From the NCBI GenBank assembly GCA_947561395.2, contig OX387183.1, positions 5,947,883 through 6,011,882 of the forward strand: a DNA stretch of 64,000 nucleotides, written 5' to 3'. Every line of letters starts with the position of its first letter. Within the stretch, counting starts at the first letter, position 1. The stretch is from Buxus sempervirens (taxonomy: Eukaryota > Streptophyta > Magnoliopsida > Buxales > Buxaceae). Made by a program: the position numbers and the translations under genes. The notes below the pieces were generated by a model, which was not told where the DNA came from, ran no database searches, and saw only the letters and a program-made list of their open reading frames with translations. Positions 45,275-57,772 of this stretch are shown here, piece by piece.

Positions 45275-45560
45275 ATACATTTCTCATTAAACAAGTATCT
45301 AATACTTATTCAGTGTCATGAACTTTATTATTTATTCATTGACATGAATCCCTTTCCCATTCTCTAACTGTTCTAGTAAGTCCTGCCTAAAAAGGAAATA
45401 GTATATAGAAATGTAATCAATCACAAATTAACAGCTACTGAAGGGACACACTCCACGCCCATTTTGGATACAAGTTTCCGAATAGGGTTGATTCCAGTTT
45501 CGAACTTTATTGAACCAATTAATAATTGGATATGTTTTGGATCCTCAATTGTGATCTTCA
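45275..45560. repeat. Chimeric duplication joining pieces from 26.2-26.5 kb and 41.5 kb
   Basis: 45277-45345 matches 26198-26284 (tctcattaaacaagtatcta, ttatttattcattgacat). 45357-45430 matches 26465-26535 (tctctaactgttc, aagtcctgc, atgtaatcaatcacaaat). 45432-45560 matches 41463-41560 (gaagggacacactccac, cattttggatacaag). About 180 bp of the first source is missing, with ttct microhomology at the join. The pieces are therefore copies fused at a new site. Confidence 0.7.
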
Positions 45561-45820
45561 ATTGACCACCATAAGGAGGATACACTAACAAGAAGATTAC
45601 ATATATAATTAGAAAAATGGTTAAATAAGTCATAAGTTGAAATTAAGTGCTTAATTAAGTAATCTCAAACGTAGCCTTAGGTGGCGTTTGGGATTACTTT
45701 TGCATATGGATAAGTACTTAAAAGATAACTTGGTTTATTTAACCATAGTTGTAAAAAAAGTGCTCATCTGAAAAAATTGGTGTTTGGTAAACACATATAT
45801 TTAAGCACTTAATAAGATAG

Positions 45821-48167
45821 TGTAGACACCCCAAAATTGCACGATTTTTTATAAATCTTGAAGGAGAGAAATATTTTATTTGAATTTTCAATTCTTAGCA
45901 TTGGGTTTGAGATCCTTAACCGATTTGAATCCAAAACCATCATTAACCCATTTGAATCCAAAACCACAAAGGAAAAGGCCGAATTCAATCTTTTGTGTAA
46001 AGTCAAACTTTTTCCGGTTGAATTTTGTTGACTTTTGACCCCAGAAAATGAAATCTTTTTTAAAGCAAGATTTCAAGATAATTTTTCCCTGTAATCAAGT
46101 TTTTAGCAATATTATTGCATAAATGACTTTTTTCAAATTTTAAATCTTGACGAATACCTTGGTATTAACATGTTGAATCTTTTTACCGGATCTGAAAAAC
46201 CGGAATTTAGCTTGGAACTGGAAATTTGACTTTTTATTCACTGGGAATTTGAGTCTGGAACTATTTTTAATGGATTCAAATGGGGGGTGTTTGCTTATTT
46301 ACATGTAATATCTTAAGTAAATGGAGATTAAAAAATACGAGAACATTTACTTAAATGATATTACATGTAAATAAGTATTGTCTGTGCAGAAACAGGTCAA
46401 AAACTGTTAAAAATTGGTAAAACCTATCATGCCCACATTTTATCTGTAGACTAGTCGTACCCGTAATTTATCTACGGGCTGCTAATGCCTGCAATTGATA
46501 TACGGGCATGCTTTGCCCGTATTAACAATGCGGGCAGGGCACGCCCGCATTATATATACGGGCACAGGGTTTTTATGCGAATTTATCCTTTCTCGATTTT
46601 GGAGCCTTATCTGCACCTAAATCTCTCTTTGAGAGATTCGAATTCTCTTATTTATCCATTTGAATTCTCTTATTTATCCTATTTGGCAATGGATTGGCAT
46701 TATCTCTGTTTTTAATTCAATCTGAAACTCTATCTTGGCAACCCTTGGACCAACCATGCCCCTAGGTTTGCCTATAAATAGAGGGCAGATCCTCAAGCAA
46801 ATGGCTATGAATTTGAAGTCTGAAGAGCTCTAAGTGAAGAAAGGAATCCCTGTTGCTCTGCTTGCTCAATCCAGGTAAGTCCTTTTTCTCCTTTATTTTC
46901 TGTCTTCAATTCTAGAAATAATCTGATCTTCTCTATTGCTGTAGAATAAGGCCTGGTTTATAATTGTATTCCCAAACCTACCTCCAAGTACCTCAAGACC
47001 CCTCTCTAACCGTAAAAGGTAAAGAGAGAGCTAGGGGAAAGGGGGAACAGGTGGATCCCTAGAATAGCACCCCATAATCTGTTGTTCTTATTTTCTGTAG
47101 AATAAGGCCTTTGATTGTGTTTGTATCCCCAAACCTATCTCTAAGTACCTCAAGACTCCTTTCTAGCCGTAAAACGTGAAGAGAGAGCTAGGGGAAAAGA
47201 GAACAGGTGGATCCGTAGGGTAGACCCCCATGTGCTATAATCTCTGAGATGTGGTTGTTTTTAATATCCTGCTAATGTTTTAATGATTTTACTTTAAATC
47301 TGGAGGGATCCTATGAATCCATGATGTTTATAGCATGAGATCCCCACTTTTTTCTATAATTTGGATTTTTCACACCTTTGCATACAGCACTGTTTTTCTT
47401 AATTTTAGTGATATTTGGCTAGGATTTTGGATTTACTATGATCTATATGGTAGATTTGAAACCAAAAGCCTAAAAATAACGTGTAGGGTTTCATGATGTG
47501 ATTTTGAAATTGTTTTAAATCTTGGAGAAAGGATCCTATGGTCTAAACTCTCCCTTTTGGTGTTTTTTCATCAACATAGGTTGAGTGGGGGTTCTATTTC
47601 TCCACTATTGAGAGATCCGGATAAGATCTGTAATCCAAGTAATTTTATTCTTCAAGATTTTAGTCGAGATTTCCATCTGATTTTTCAATCTTTTAATGGT
47701 TTAGCCTAAAACTAGTTTTTCATGTTTCTCTTTAGATTGGTTTTATCTGATCTTTTATCTCAAATTTATTTTAATCATGAATCCTTTAGAATGGTATGAT
47801 CATATTTGAGAGTTCTGAATTAATCAGGCTATTCGTATGAAAAAACCATACACTTTTGTCTTTTTTTTTTTATTTTTTATGATTTTAGTAGCAAGCCTTC
47901 TTTATTTTTAACATGAACAATGCCTGGCAACCACCTTGTGTAGATGAATAGGGGTGCCTAACACCTTTCCCTGTTCATAATTTAATCCCCTTACCCATAT
48001 CTGGTTGTTTTTTTAATAGGGTTATTTTTACCCTAAATTTGCCTTTTTATGCTTATTTGAGATTTTGGTGTCCATTCACACCTAAACTGAATGGTGGCGA
48101 CTCTTTGTTTTTAACCAATCCCGTGTGATGATTGGGAAGTCATTAAATTGATTTTCCATGTCTCACA
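45821..48167 (+). mobile_element. Solo LTR, diverged member of the 28140-39990 family
   Basis: It starts TGTAGACACCCC and ends TGTCTCACA, flanked by gatag at 45816-45820 and 48168-48172. It aligns with the 1815-bp LTRs along most of its length, including the hairpin-rich U3 patch, TATA (ctataaatag at about 46772), duplicated R/U5 motifs and 3' end. It carries about 500 bp of extra U3 near its 5' end, including a short palindromic element. Many substitutions show that it is much older than the complete copy. Confidence 0.88.
46294..46375. repeat. Short palindromic element in the solo LTR U3
   Basis: cttatttacatgtaata at 46294-46310 is the exact reverse complement of 46359-46375. The inner ttaagtaaatg / catttacttaa arms also pair. 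About 80-100 bp, MITE-like, absent from the younger LTRs. Confidence 0.7.
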
Positions 48168-48564
48168 GATAGTAAGTGCTTTTTAGTTAAGGAAAGTGTT
48201 TGGTAAACATATGTATTAAAGCACTTACTTTTTTATTTTATCTAAAGTAATCATATCAAAGCCTTTTATTTTATTTGTATCCCTATAAAAAACAAAAATT
48301 AAAAAAAAGAAAATTTTTTAAAAATAAGCTTTTAATAAGGAATAAAAAACAAGAATAAGTGCATCTTACAAAATAAATCCATCTATCAAGAAAATATAGA
48401 AAGTAATCCATAACAAAGGAAAATAGTATCTATGAAGTAAAACCCCACATATGTATCAAATGCCAAAATATGTAATCAACTAAAACTAATATGACCACTA
48501 TCATGTGAAAGCTTTTAGCATTTGCAATCGTATCTCTAATACAACCCATCTCCCCAAGCAATTG

Positions 48565-49750
48565 CTACTGGATGATACCATCAGGATCTGGTTCATCATA
48601 AAAGGATATTTCTTCATCTTCATATTGTCTAAAATGCTCATCATATAATGCAACTTGTCGAATAAAATTGTATATAGCCATTGTTGCCACAACGATATAT
48701 CTTTGTGTTGAAAATGGATATGGAACCATCAATTTTAAAATTGGGAACTGCGTCTTCAGTACACCAAAACATCTTTCTATCATATTTCGTAACAATGAAT
48801 GGGCATAATTAAATAATTCTTTAGCCCCCCTAGCTCGACTACCACGTCGAAAGTCTTGAAGATGATAACGAACTCCTCGATATGATACAAGAAAACTATG
48901 CATATTAGGATACCCCGCATCAATAGCATAATATTTACCTGAAATTTTGAAAGAAAAAAAAAAGAACATTAAACTATTGTGATAAAATATCTACTTAAAG
49001 TCAAACAAAAACATTTAATTAATTTATTTTACAAACCAAGTGGGGCATGAGGAAAATTCAATTCTGGTTTACCCATGACATTTTGTGTGTAACCACCTTT
49101 CCTACCACGATATGGGTCTTGTCGCTCTAATGGTATAATAGCGCTAATATGTGTTCTATCTAGTGCACCAATACAATCCTTCATATTAGGAAAAAAATTA
49201 TTGAACATTTATTAACAAAGAGTATAGTCAAATATTTACTAAAAATAAAAATAAACTTGTATTCATAAAGTTTTTCAATTACCTTGAAAAATGGCCAATA
49301 TTTCTTATTTCTATGTATTTCTACTGGTACTTTAGAAAATGAATGAGATGTTATGATAGATATTGAAAATTTTGCCATTGCAATCAAAACATTATTGAAG
49401 TGACGGCTTATAGTTTCACCTGAATGTGAAAACATCTCTTGTAGCATTATGTTTCATTGATTATGTCCTATAGTGATCATAAAAATGATTAGTTGTTCTT
49501 CTACCCTATCTTTAAGGGTATCGCATAATGCCATAAACACATGCTTTTCCATACGAAATAAATCATAACAGGATGACCCTCTAAAATTTCATACACAAAG
49601 GCCCATCCTATGTATTTCGATACTTGACATGGCTCTTTTATGATATGAAGACCATGCTATCGTTGAATGAATTTGGCAACTATTAGTACCGACATATCAA
49701 TTTGTTCTTCTGAGTCCATGTGACCAGAAAATAATGACACATCTCCCTTA
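48565..49750 (-). pseudogene. PIF/Harbinger transposase (DDE type), decayed
   Basis: Minus-strand exons 49283-about 49750, 49037-about 49184 and 48565-48938 fit a HARBI1-like nuclease with GT-AG borders. Recognisable blocks: HSGETISRHFNNVL and KYWPFFK; then CIGALDRTHISAIIP (first Asp), ERQDPYRGRKGGYTQNVMG; then KYYAIDAGYPN (second Asp), YRGVRYHLQDF, ELFNYAHSLLRNMIERCFGV (Glu) and LKTQFPILK. All three catalytic acids survive. An in-frame TGA just upstream of the HSGET block and poor upstream sequence mark it as dead. No Myb-like partner ORF was seen. Confidence 0.8.
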
Positions 49751-49760
49751 ACTATAGATT

Positions 49761-52125
49761 GAAAAAAAAAACTTGCTTCCTGGTTCCACTCCATCTATCT
49801 CGTCAAGACGTTCAATACAATCAGCTATGGTGTATTGCTTTTCAGCTTATGCGGCTAACAAGATGCAGCAGTCCTCAATTCAACATCCATATTATATTGG
49901 CAACTAACAACAGAACATGCAACAGCAGCTATCCCAATGACTTTCTACATAAAACCCACCAAGGAGTTGCTGCAACACCACAAAGGGGTTTCTATTCATA
50001 TATAAAGGCGTTTCACTTGGTGATTCCAGTAAGCATATAAGATCAATCAAGCCATGTTCTAAATTGTTACTAGTTATAGATTTGTTGTTGTCGTTATATC
50101 TAGGTGGCTGGCTGTTTGCAACTAAGCATCAGGAAATTTTTCTAACTCAAGTTAACAATCAATCATATCGTCACAGTCATTCCAAAAGATCCCTCGTTCA
50201 TAAGTGATATTGGCAAAAGCAACCAGCTTGCATATTTGTACACATAAAAGTTAAATACCAGAGGAGCTATATAACTAATTAATAACTCTTATTAAAGATG
50301 TTTTCCATGTCAAGGACTAGACATAGATCTGCAAAGCCAAATAAGAAGGCTCCAATTTTCTCCAATTTCGTTGTACACACATGTAGCAGTTTCTTTTATA
50401 TCATTAATTTTATAGTAGTAGCAATGCATCAATAATTTTATCACATACTACAAAGAATCAAAAAGATTTTCAGTTGCATAGGACATTAGAAGCCACCCAG
50501 ATATAAGAAACAAGACCAAAATCTTAAGCCACCCAGTAACAAATGCATCAATAACTTGGGGCCTATTGCGTTACCAAGTTCTGATCATACCAAAAAGCTG
50601 ATCACCATGTTTACTTTGTTTCAAAAAAAGAAAAAAAAATTGTTTACTTTGATTCATCAGGCAATTTGAAAGCATGATTCTTGTGGGGAAAATGATAGAA
50701 ATATCTCAAATTCTTTTTCAATAACTCAAACAATTTTCCAAACCCTGTGTTTGTTGTTTGTTCTTTAACTGCAGTTCCTTCCTGGTGCCATTGTTTAGAA
50801 ATTCTTGCAAATTAGCTCCAATCCTCAAATGAACTAAACAAAAAGTTTCATGCTTATTAATAAACTAAGGAAATTCAATTAAATGAAACAATGTAGTTTG
50901 GGAAACCATTGCCAGTGTTTTGTTAAATTCCTTAGACTCAACTTTGGTCCGAAGAAGTTATATTAATTTGTTTCGGTATTCACTTCATTCACTTATAAAA
51001 GTAGATTCTCTTTTCCCCTTTTTGCTAACAGTAAACTAGGAGAAGCCTGAAAATTGTGTATGTATCAAAACATTTATTGGATTCAGATTTTATCAAAATG
51101 GATCGATGTTAGCCCAAAAATTACAGAAAACAAATGATCCCTTCTAATCATTCATCTCATTTTGAGCAGTCAGCAATCATACAAAGCAAGTTTGATTTGT
51201 TAAGCGACGGCCATTGACCTAGATGGTTTGAATCAAGTTCACACTGTCATGCCTCAGTCTTCGGTCACATAAAATAGTATGATCGCAAAACACTGAAACG
51301 TGACTTAAAGATACCAATAACACTAATTTCAAGAAATAACACAATTCTCAAGATGACAATAATAATGCCTAATAAAATCCAAGAAAATTTCTTCTACAAC
51401 CCATCATAACATGAAATCTCAAATTAACAATCCCTACTGAAATAAGACAAATCCTTAACAATATGACATCTAAATCCAATGATAATAATAAAATTAAACT
51501 ATTGACCATAGAACTTCAAGAAACTTTCACTTAGGCTTCTTCAAACTTTGGTCCTGCAACTGACCTGAAATTATTTGTTTCCACAAAAGGGTGAGCTCAC
51601 AGTCCAGTAAGAAGAATTACTTTAATTTATATGAACTAATAATGTAAAATCTCTAGCCAATTAAGTTTAAACATATCAAATTTCATGCTATGCATAGAAT
51701 TGATATAATTAGATTTTGCACGATAATTCATGATGTTCCACATTATATGCATTCAACATAAACATCACAATAATTCATTCAAGTGCACAAGCATCAGTGT
51801 CAATTAATTATTTATTATATTATGAAATACAAATTATGGGGTCTTTATTCTAATGATTCTCATGTCAAATCTAACTGGAATTATAGTCAAGTCCACCGAC
51901 TAGAGCAATCCAACTTTTGGCTAGGATCAATCGCCCTTGGATCCCACTTTAATACAATAGGGATCAGAATCTCATAAATTCCACATGTACATCGTGGTTT
52001 TAGGGGCTTTCAACCCATGAGACACAATCGCCCAACCTTATTTTCCATAAATTTAGGGACTCAAACCCCAAGAACACCAATTTATCACTAAGATGGTCAT
52101 TCCTCATGAGCAATCACTAGAATAA

Positions 52126-52172
<47 letters not shown>

Positions 52173-52900
52173 ATTTACCAATATGTCAATTCTTTACATA
52201 CAATTGACCACATGGCATCCTGATTAGAATTTTGTCCTAATTCTCATGATCCGCTATAATATTTATCCAAAGCTTATTATACAATAAAGCATTATGTTTA
52301 ATGCCAACATTTATCATCTCATACATAAAACTGAAAGAATTTTAGTACTTTCTATTAATAGAGATTTTCTCTATAATCATACTTTAGTATTTTTATACCT
52401 CTAACAAACTTCATAAAAGAATCAAAATCAACCCATCTAAAATTTCACCGTCCCGGTAAAACTAATAATTATATTTATGGGTTTTGTCTTTTTTTTTTTA
52501 AGTAAAACAACAATAGTACTTATATAATATAATCGTAATGCTTATTATTATTATTATTATTTTTATATTTATTTTCTTCTACCAATATTATTATTTTTAT
52601 ATGAAACAAGCCAGCATTTGTTTTTTAAAACTTAAAGAGAGTCTTGCACCAAAACAAACATAGTATGGCATACGTTCTACATTGATAACCATGTCATGTT
52701 AACTAAGTTGAAATCAATGTAGTATTGAAAGGTATAACCATGACTACAACTCCACATCCAAAGGCTAGATAACATTAAAATGAATTCATGTGATTAACAA
52801 TAAAGAGAATCATTAACTAGTATTAAAGCCCTATATGGTTAATTGTACGTCACGTTTTCATAACTATGTGTTATGTTGTAACAAGAATAACCATAACATT
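49761..52900. other. Intergenic region without recognised genes
   Basis: AT-rich non-coding sequence. 51180-52090 has features of an old LTR-like or satellite-like repeat (gggtgagctcacagtccag, gggactcaaaccccaagaac) but no boundaries were found. A TA microsatellite (52128-52169) and a TTA-rich patch (52540-52600) are present. Confidence 0.4.
52128..52169. repeat. (TA)n microsatellite
   Basis: About 42 bp of uninterrupted TA. Confidence 0.95.
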
Positions 52901-52909
52901 GTGAGAAAG

Positions 52910-53303
52910 GGCCTCACATCAGCTGGAGCGGGATGCTGGAAGATCGGCTGGAGCTTCCGCCGATTTCCGCCACGCGTCCCGCTCCAATACTTGACAAAAA
53001 CGGAGAGTCTCCGTTAACGAACGTCCACCCCCCCAAATTAACGGAGACGTCTCCGTTACGCTCATCTTCCCCAAAATAAAAAACCTCCCGCTCCCGCTAG
53101 AAACCCAAATCCCAAATCGAACGAAAATCAAAATCCCCAGGATCGTGCTTGCAGATTTCAACCTCGGGGATGATAGAAACAGGCAAACCTTAACGAAAGC
53201 ACTTTGCGCTGCAAGTACTGAACAACAAGCTCTCTTCGTCTGTGGATGCAATCGGAAGCAAGGAGGCAATCTGGTAACTCCATGTTTAATCAAATGCTAT
53301 CTT
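52910..53303 (+). repeat. Left long TIR of the 9.4-kb element
   Basis: 394 bp, inverted at 61954-62353. Contains two AACGGAGA...TCTCCGTT palindromes near 53005 and 53041. Confidence 0.85.
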
Positions 53304-53726
53304 TGCTAGCTAGTTTTCGTGTTTCATTTTCTAACTTGAAACGGTGATTAATCAAATACTATCTGCCATTTCCCATTCCTCGTCCCACGTTGATGGTGAA
53401 GAATATTTCCCCACCATCTCTCAATTGCTTTGGCTTTCAAACTTGGACTTTCTTTTGCGTTCTATACTTTAGAAAAAAAAAAAGGACAACCATTCCATAA
53501 GGATTTCTTCGACCAAATTCCCATTTAATCCAATGATTTTAACAAACTATGTAGTTAATGCATTATCTGATATATCCCCTTATCATGATAAAATTACTTT
53601 GTTCAATATATAAATTGGGCTCACAGGTATAACGACCATCAGATTCTTCACTTTAAAGAAGCAACAAAAGGGGCCAAAAAAAAGAACGGCAAAATCATTA
53701 AAACTAATGGTAGCCATGAAAATAAA

Positions 53727-55336
53727 ATGGAATACGTGCTGTGTTTGCATATTTTTGTATTAGTTGCATTATCTCTACCTTTTGTTTATCAACAAGCTCA
53801 CACGGTTGTACATTCAACTTATGAGGTAAATTTTTATTTGTCATTTTCGTTTCTTTTTTTTTCGACTTCGTTCCTTTCCAATCATATGCTAGGAAAATTT
53901 GTCACTAATTATGTAAAATTTTCTGAAGTTTTGCATGTTTAATTTTTTGAGTTGATCTTGTATTGTTGAAATAGCTTGCATATCATGTGTTTGTTGAAAT
54001 TTCTAAAGGAAATTGGGCTTTGGGAATGAAGACATTTAGAATATGAAGCTAGAAACATCTCCATTTTCTGGTCATTAACAACATAATAAGAGAAGATCGG
54101 CTGGAGCGTCTCCATTTTGTTTATTTTATTTGAGGTGAAAAGATGGCCATCATTGGGGCAATATGTGCTAGATACATCTTTAAGAGAGTTCATAGGTATT
54201 ATTAACACAATATTGATGCCCAAAATGAAGAGAACTTGACCAGGCTGTGGTTTTTTTATACAAGATAGTATGTATCCAGTCTTGGTTATTTTGGAATGGG
54301 GACTGCTTTCCCTTCTAGTATATTTAGTAAAATATCATCCTCTAAAATCTTCTTGATTTTCCACACTATGAGGGCTTCTTTCTTCTTTATATGCAGGGGA
54401 ATTAAGTGTCCAAATTGTGCATACTGTGACAATTTTACAAATGTACTGGTCAATTGAGTATACATATAGTTTGTTGTTACAATTGGATTCTTCTTTTTTA
54501 TTTGTCCACCTTTACCTTTTACTGGTATTACGTTAAGCTAGAGGCAGAAAATTTCCAATCTCATGGGAACGGCATTATGACTTTTACTCCATATATTTTG
54601 TAGGATCCCATACCTAAATTTGGAAATTTTCTTTAGGATTTTATCTTATTGTACCTTATTCTAATATTACAAAGTCTTGTGGAAATAAAATATCTTTGGC
54701 ATTATGTTATGAGTGCAAGAGTTCCTCCCTTTGTCTTGAACATCTTTGTCTTCAACATATTTATGATTTACTTTCTTTTACATTTTTTCTATATAAATCA
54801 TTAATTATATTTTTTTGAGATAATTTATTTGGGTGAATTTAACAGGAATTTTATATTATTGTAATATAACCTGGGAAGTTGTTATTACTGGTTACATATG
54901 AATTTTTTATCTAACAAAATTCTATCTAAACATTCTCTCTTCATCAATTTTTATTATGTATTTGAAATAATTTACTTCTATGATAAAATCAAATGGTGTA
55001 TAATATTGTTCTTGCACAAAAGAAAATTACTGAAAATGTTCTTTCACGGCTTCTGCATTTCAGACCTTCCCAGCCATTAACAAGATAAAGAAGAACCATG
55101 GCATACTGGCTTTGATTGGATGGGGGATTCTCCTTCCATCTGGTTCAATCATTGTTAGATACTATAGACACCGGGCTCCTCTGTGGTATTATCTTCATAC
55201 ATTTATTCAGTTTGTAGGTTTTCTCATTGGCCCTGCTGCTGTGGTGGCTAGAAAGCTCCTCTATGATAAAATGCATGCCAAAGTGTCGACTCACAGAGGC
55301 ATTGGAATCTTTGTCCTTGCTCTCAGTATTCTTTAG
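53727..55336 (+). pseudogene. Captured cytochrome b561 fragment joined to a signal-peptide-like exon
   Basis: Exon 55064-55336 encodes a cytochrome b561 core fragment of the kind seen in At3g61750-like DOMON/b561 proteins: KIKKNHGILALIGWGILLPS, IVRYYRHRAPLWYYLHTFIQ, and STHRGIGIFVLALS. Three conserved His and the Arg after helix one are present. An upstream in-phase exon, 53727-53825, starts with Met and a strongly hydrophobic stretch (HIFVLVALSLPFVY), then a gtaaat donor. Both junctions are phase 0, so a short membrane protein of about 123 residues could be made. The b561 exon ends in TAG directly before gttaatg. In relatives the last codon before this donor is CAG (Gln), so a C-to-T change probably truncated it. 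The remaining helices are absent. Confidence 0.75.
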
Positions 55337-56081
55337 GTTAATGACTTCTTCCCTAGCCAGATTTTAAGCATTACATTATGACTTGTCACATGCACTTAAA
55401 AGTTTGAGTGTGGGGACTCATTGATCCTATCATTTCATGCCCAATAATTTTTATATTATTGATTGATGCTTCTTTCACTGTCTAAACTAATGAGATGTAT
55501 ACTTGCTTGCTTAAACGTTGTTCTAGAAGATGATCGATAGACAAATACCTTTAGATTGCCATTTGTGATGTTTTTGACTGTTTTCGCATTTAATAATCAC
55601 TTTGTATTTGACTTTCAATCACCATTATTATTAACTTTCTAAATGAGACTTGTTTTTTTCCAATTTGCTGTTTTTATGTTGGATCTTTGATTTTCTTTCT
55701 TTTTGATTTTTCTTGTCTCGCCACTTAGATTATAATTTCTTTTGGAAAAGCTAATGGCATTGTTTCTTAGATTAAAACATGATGCTGTGATGGTTTTATT
55801 TGTTTGTATCAAACTTTATTTTCTGGCAAAATAATGGTCTTTTTCAATGTAATTGATAATATTTTATCTTTTATAACTTCAATTGACTTCAATAAAAGGA
55901 AAAACAGAGAAGAAAGAGAGATTCTTAGCATTGATGAAGACAAAAGAGTAGCTTCGAGATACTGTCAGGTCTATACAGGCTTCTTATTAATGTTGATTTC
56001 CAATGTTATCCAGATAGTTTTTGATATGGATTCCAATATAGAAAAGAGAACCAAAAAATATATACACTACGTTTTTTATAG

Positions 56082-56351
56082 CATTGATTGCGGCGCCTTT
56101 TTGATAAAGGTCATGGAATTTTGGGATGGAGCATCATTGACAATAGAATTTACACAAGCAAAGACCATGGTTGATGTTCACTTAGTTTTATTTGTCTTGC
56201 CGAACATTCTTTAGCTTAAATATATACTCTACGTTTCTTTTTGTAGGATAATATTAAGTACTTTTGCGATAAGCTCATTTCAGACCTCATTGTTCAGTCT
56301 GATAGTGGAGTCACCGAATCAATTGGTTCTCTTATTGATCGGGAGAAATGA
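56082..56351 (+). pseudogene. Captured ULP1-like SUMO protease C-terminal fragment
   Basis: After an acceptor (ttttttatag) the frame reads IDCGAFLIKVMEFWDGASLT and FTQAKTMVDVHLVLFVL. The DCG with catalytic Cys and the MEFWDG block are those of plant C48 peptidases. It stops at 56212-56214. A second piece after ttttgtag (56247-56351) reads NIKYFCDKLISDL and ends at TGA. The catalytic His and the rest of the fold are missing. ULP1-like sequences are known passengers of some plant Mutator-like elements (KI/Kaonashi type), which fits the setting. Confidence 0.6.
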
Positions 56352-57261
56352 AGGTACAAGACAAGGATATAAGACAATTATTTAAATTGAGAGCTTCTAT
56401 TGCCAATTGTAGCTTTATTGGATGACCTTCTCAATGTTTTGTGACTTCAGAATGGGGAGGAATTGACCGGATTACCTCACTACCTCATGCAAACAATTCA
56501 TATTTGTTCAAGCTTGGCAGATCTGTGCTGGTATCAACATGGTAAGTGGCATTCTAAACAAATCTAATCATAGGCAAGTTTTTTAAAAAGTCAACCTGAA
56601 CTGTTTATGTAAACTTGTTTTAACAGGTCATTGTACTGCAGTGGTTTTGGGGTTCTAGGTACCGCAAGCGGGTTAAAGTTTAATGATGGGAATGTCGAGA
56701 ATTGATGCCTTGGGTATGCTTAGAGGTTGACTGTCAAATAGTTTTCAAGATTATTTCAGTGTTGTTTTTTTGTTGCTTCTCCTCTTTTACTTTGTGGTCC
56801 TGTATATGACCTTTGTTGTTCAAGGGAGAGAGAGGAAACTATGATCAGTTTGTGGATATTATGTGGCTCCGTAGCGGTGGGTGAGTTTGTATGAATGTGA
56901 TTGTTGATCAGAGATGACGTTTAATTGTTAATACAGGGTGTAGTTGAATGTTAGAAAGAAAGGACATATATCAAAGAAATATCTAATTTTTGGTTCTCAA
57001 TGGATCATGTTTTGTTTCATAGGTTTTTCAATATTTACCTTTGGTTCTCAATGGATCCATGTTTTGGTTCTCCTTCACATGTGCATATAACTTCTTTTAT
57101 TAATTTAAGTTTCAATTCCTTGCTTAATATCAGAAATATGGACAGGTAGCTTTCACTGACAGGCAAATTTTATCTCTTTATTGTTCTTAACCCATTCACA
57201 CTGATCGGATAAAGGTAGTGAAAATTAAGGAAATGGACTTGTCTGTAATAATAATATATCA

Positions 57262-57772
57262 TCATTAACAACCCAAGTCAGCATTAGGGTACAACACCGC
57301 TAACAAACGTGGGTACAACCCAAAATAGCATGGGGTACAACCCTCTTAGCAACGGGTACAACCCAATGCTACCTTGGGTACAACACCGCTAACAGATGTG
57401 GGTACAACCCAAAATAGCATGGGGTACAACCCTCTTAGCAACGGATACAACCCAAGTCAGCATAGGGTACAACACAGCTAACAAAAGTGGGTACAACCCA
57501 AAATAGCATGGGGTACAATCCTCTTAGCAACAGGTACAACCTAAGTCAGCATAAGGTACAACACCGCTAACAGACGTGGATACAACTCAAGGAAACATGG
57601 GGTACAACCCTCTTAGCAACGGGTACAACTCAAATCAGCATAGGGTACAACATCGCTAACAAATGTGGGTACAACCCAAAATAGCATGGGGTACAACCCT
57701 CTTAGCAAGGGGTACAACCCAAGTCAGCATAGGGTACAACACCGCTAATAGACGTGGGTACAACCCAAGGTA
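57262..57772 (+). repeat. 88-bp higher-order tandem repeat, forward arm
   Basis: About five and a half copies of an 88-89-bp unit made of four 22-bp subunits, each starting GGGTACAAC: A (ccaaaatagcat), B (cctcttagcaac), C (ccaagtcagcata) and D (accgctaacaaacgt). Subunit D starts near 57287, 57376, 57464, 57555, 57642 and 57731. Confidence 0.9.

Larger units (their letters stand above)
45680..49760 (-). mobile_element. Decayed PIF/Harbinger element split by a solo LTR
   Basis: A terminus-like gtggcgtttgggattac at 45680 follows tta (the PIF-type TSD trinucleotide, 45677-45679). A transposase pseudogene lies at 48565-49750. Subterminal repeats gtgtttggtaaacacatata and gtgtttggtaaacatatgta lie on either side of the inserted LTR. 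The right-hand terminus was not found, so the end given is approximate. Confidence 0.6.

Noticed and set aside
49759-50040. Plus-strand ORF next to the Harbinger transposase
   Set aside because: No Myb/SANT or other domain; probably chance.
52919-53293. Minus-strand ORF of 124 codons in the left TIR
   Set aside because: It spans the TIR and its palindromes; the equivalent frame in the right TIR is not preserved as a protein.
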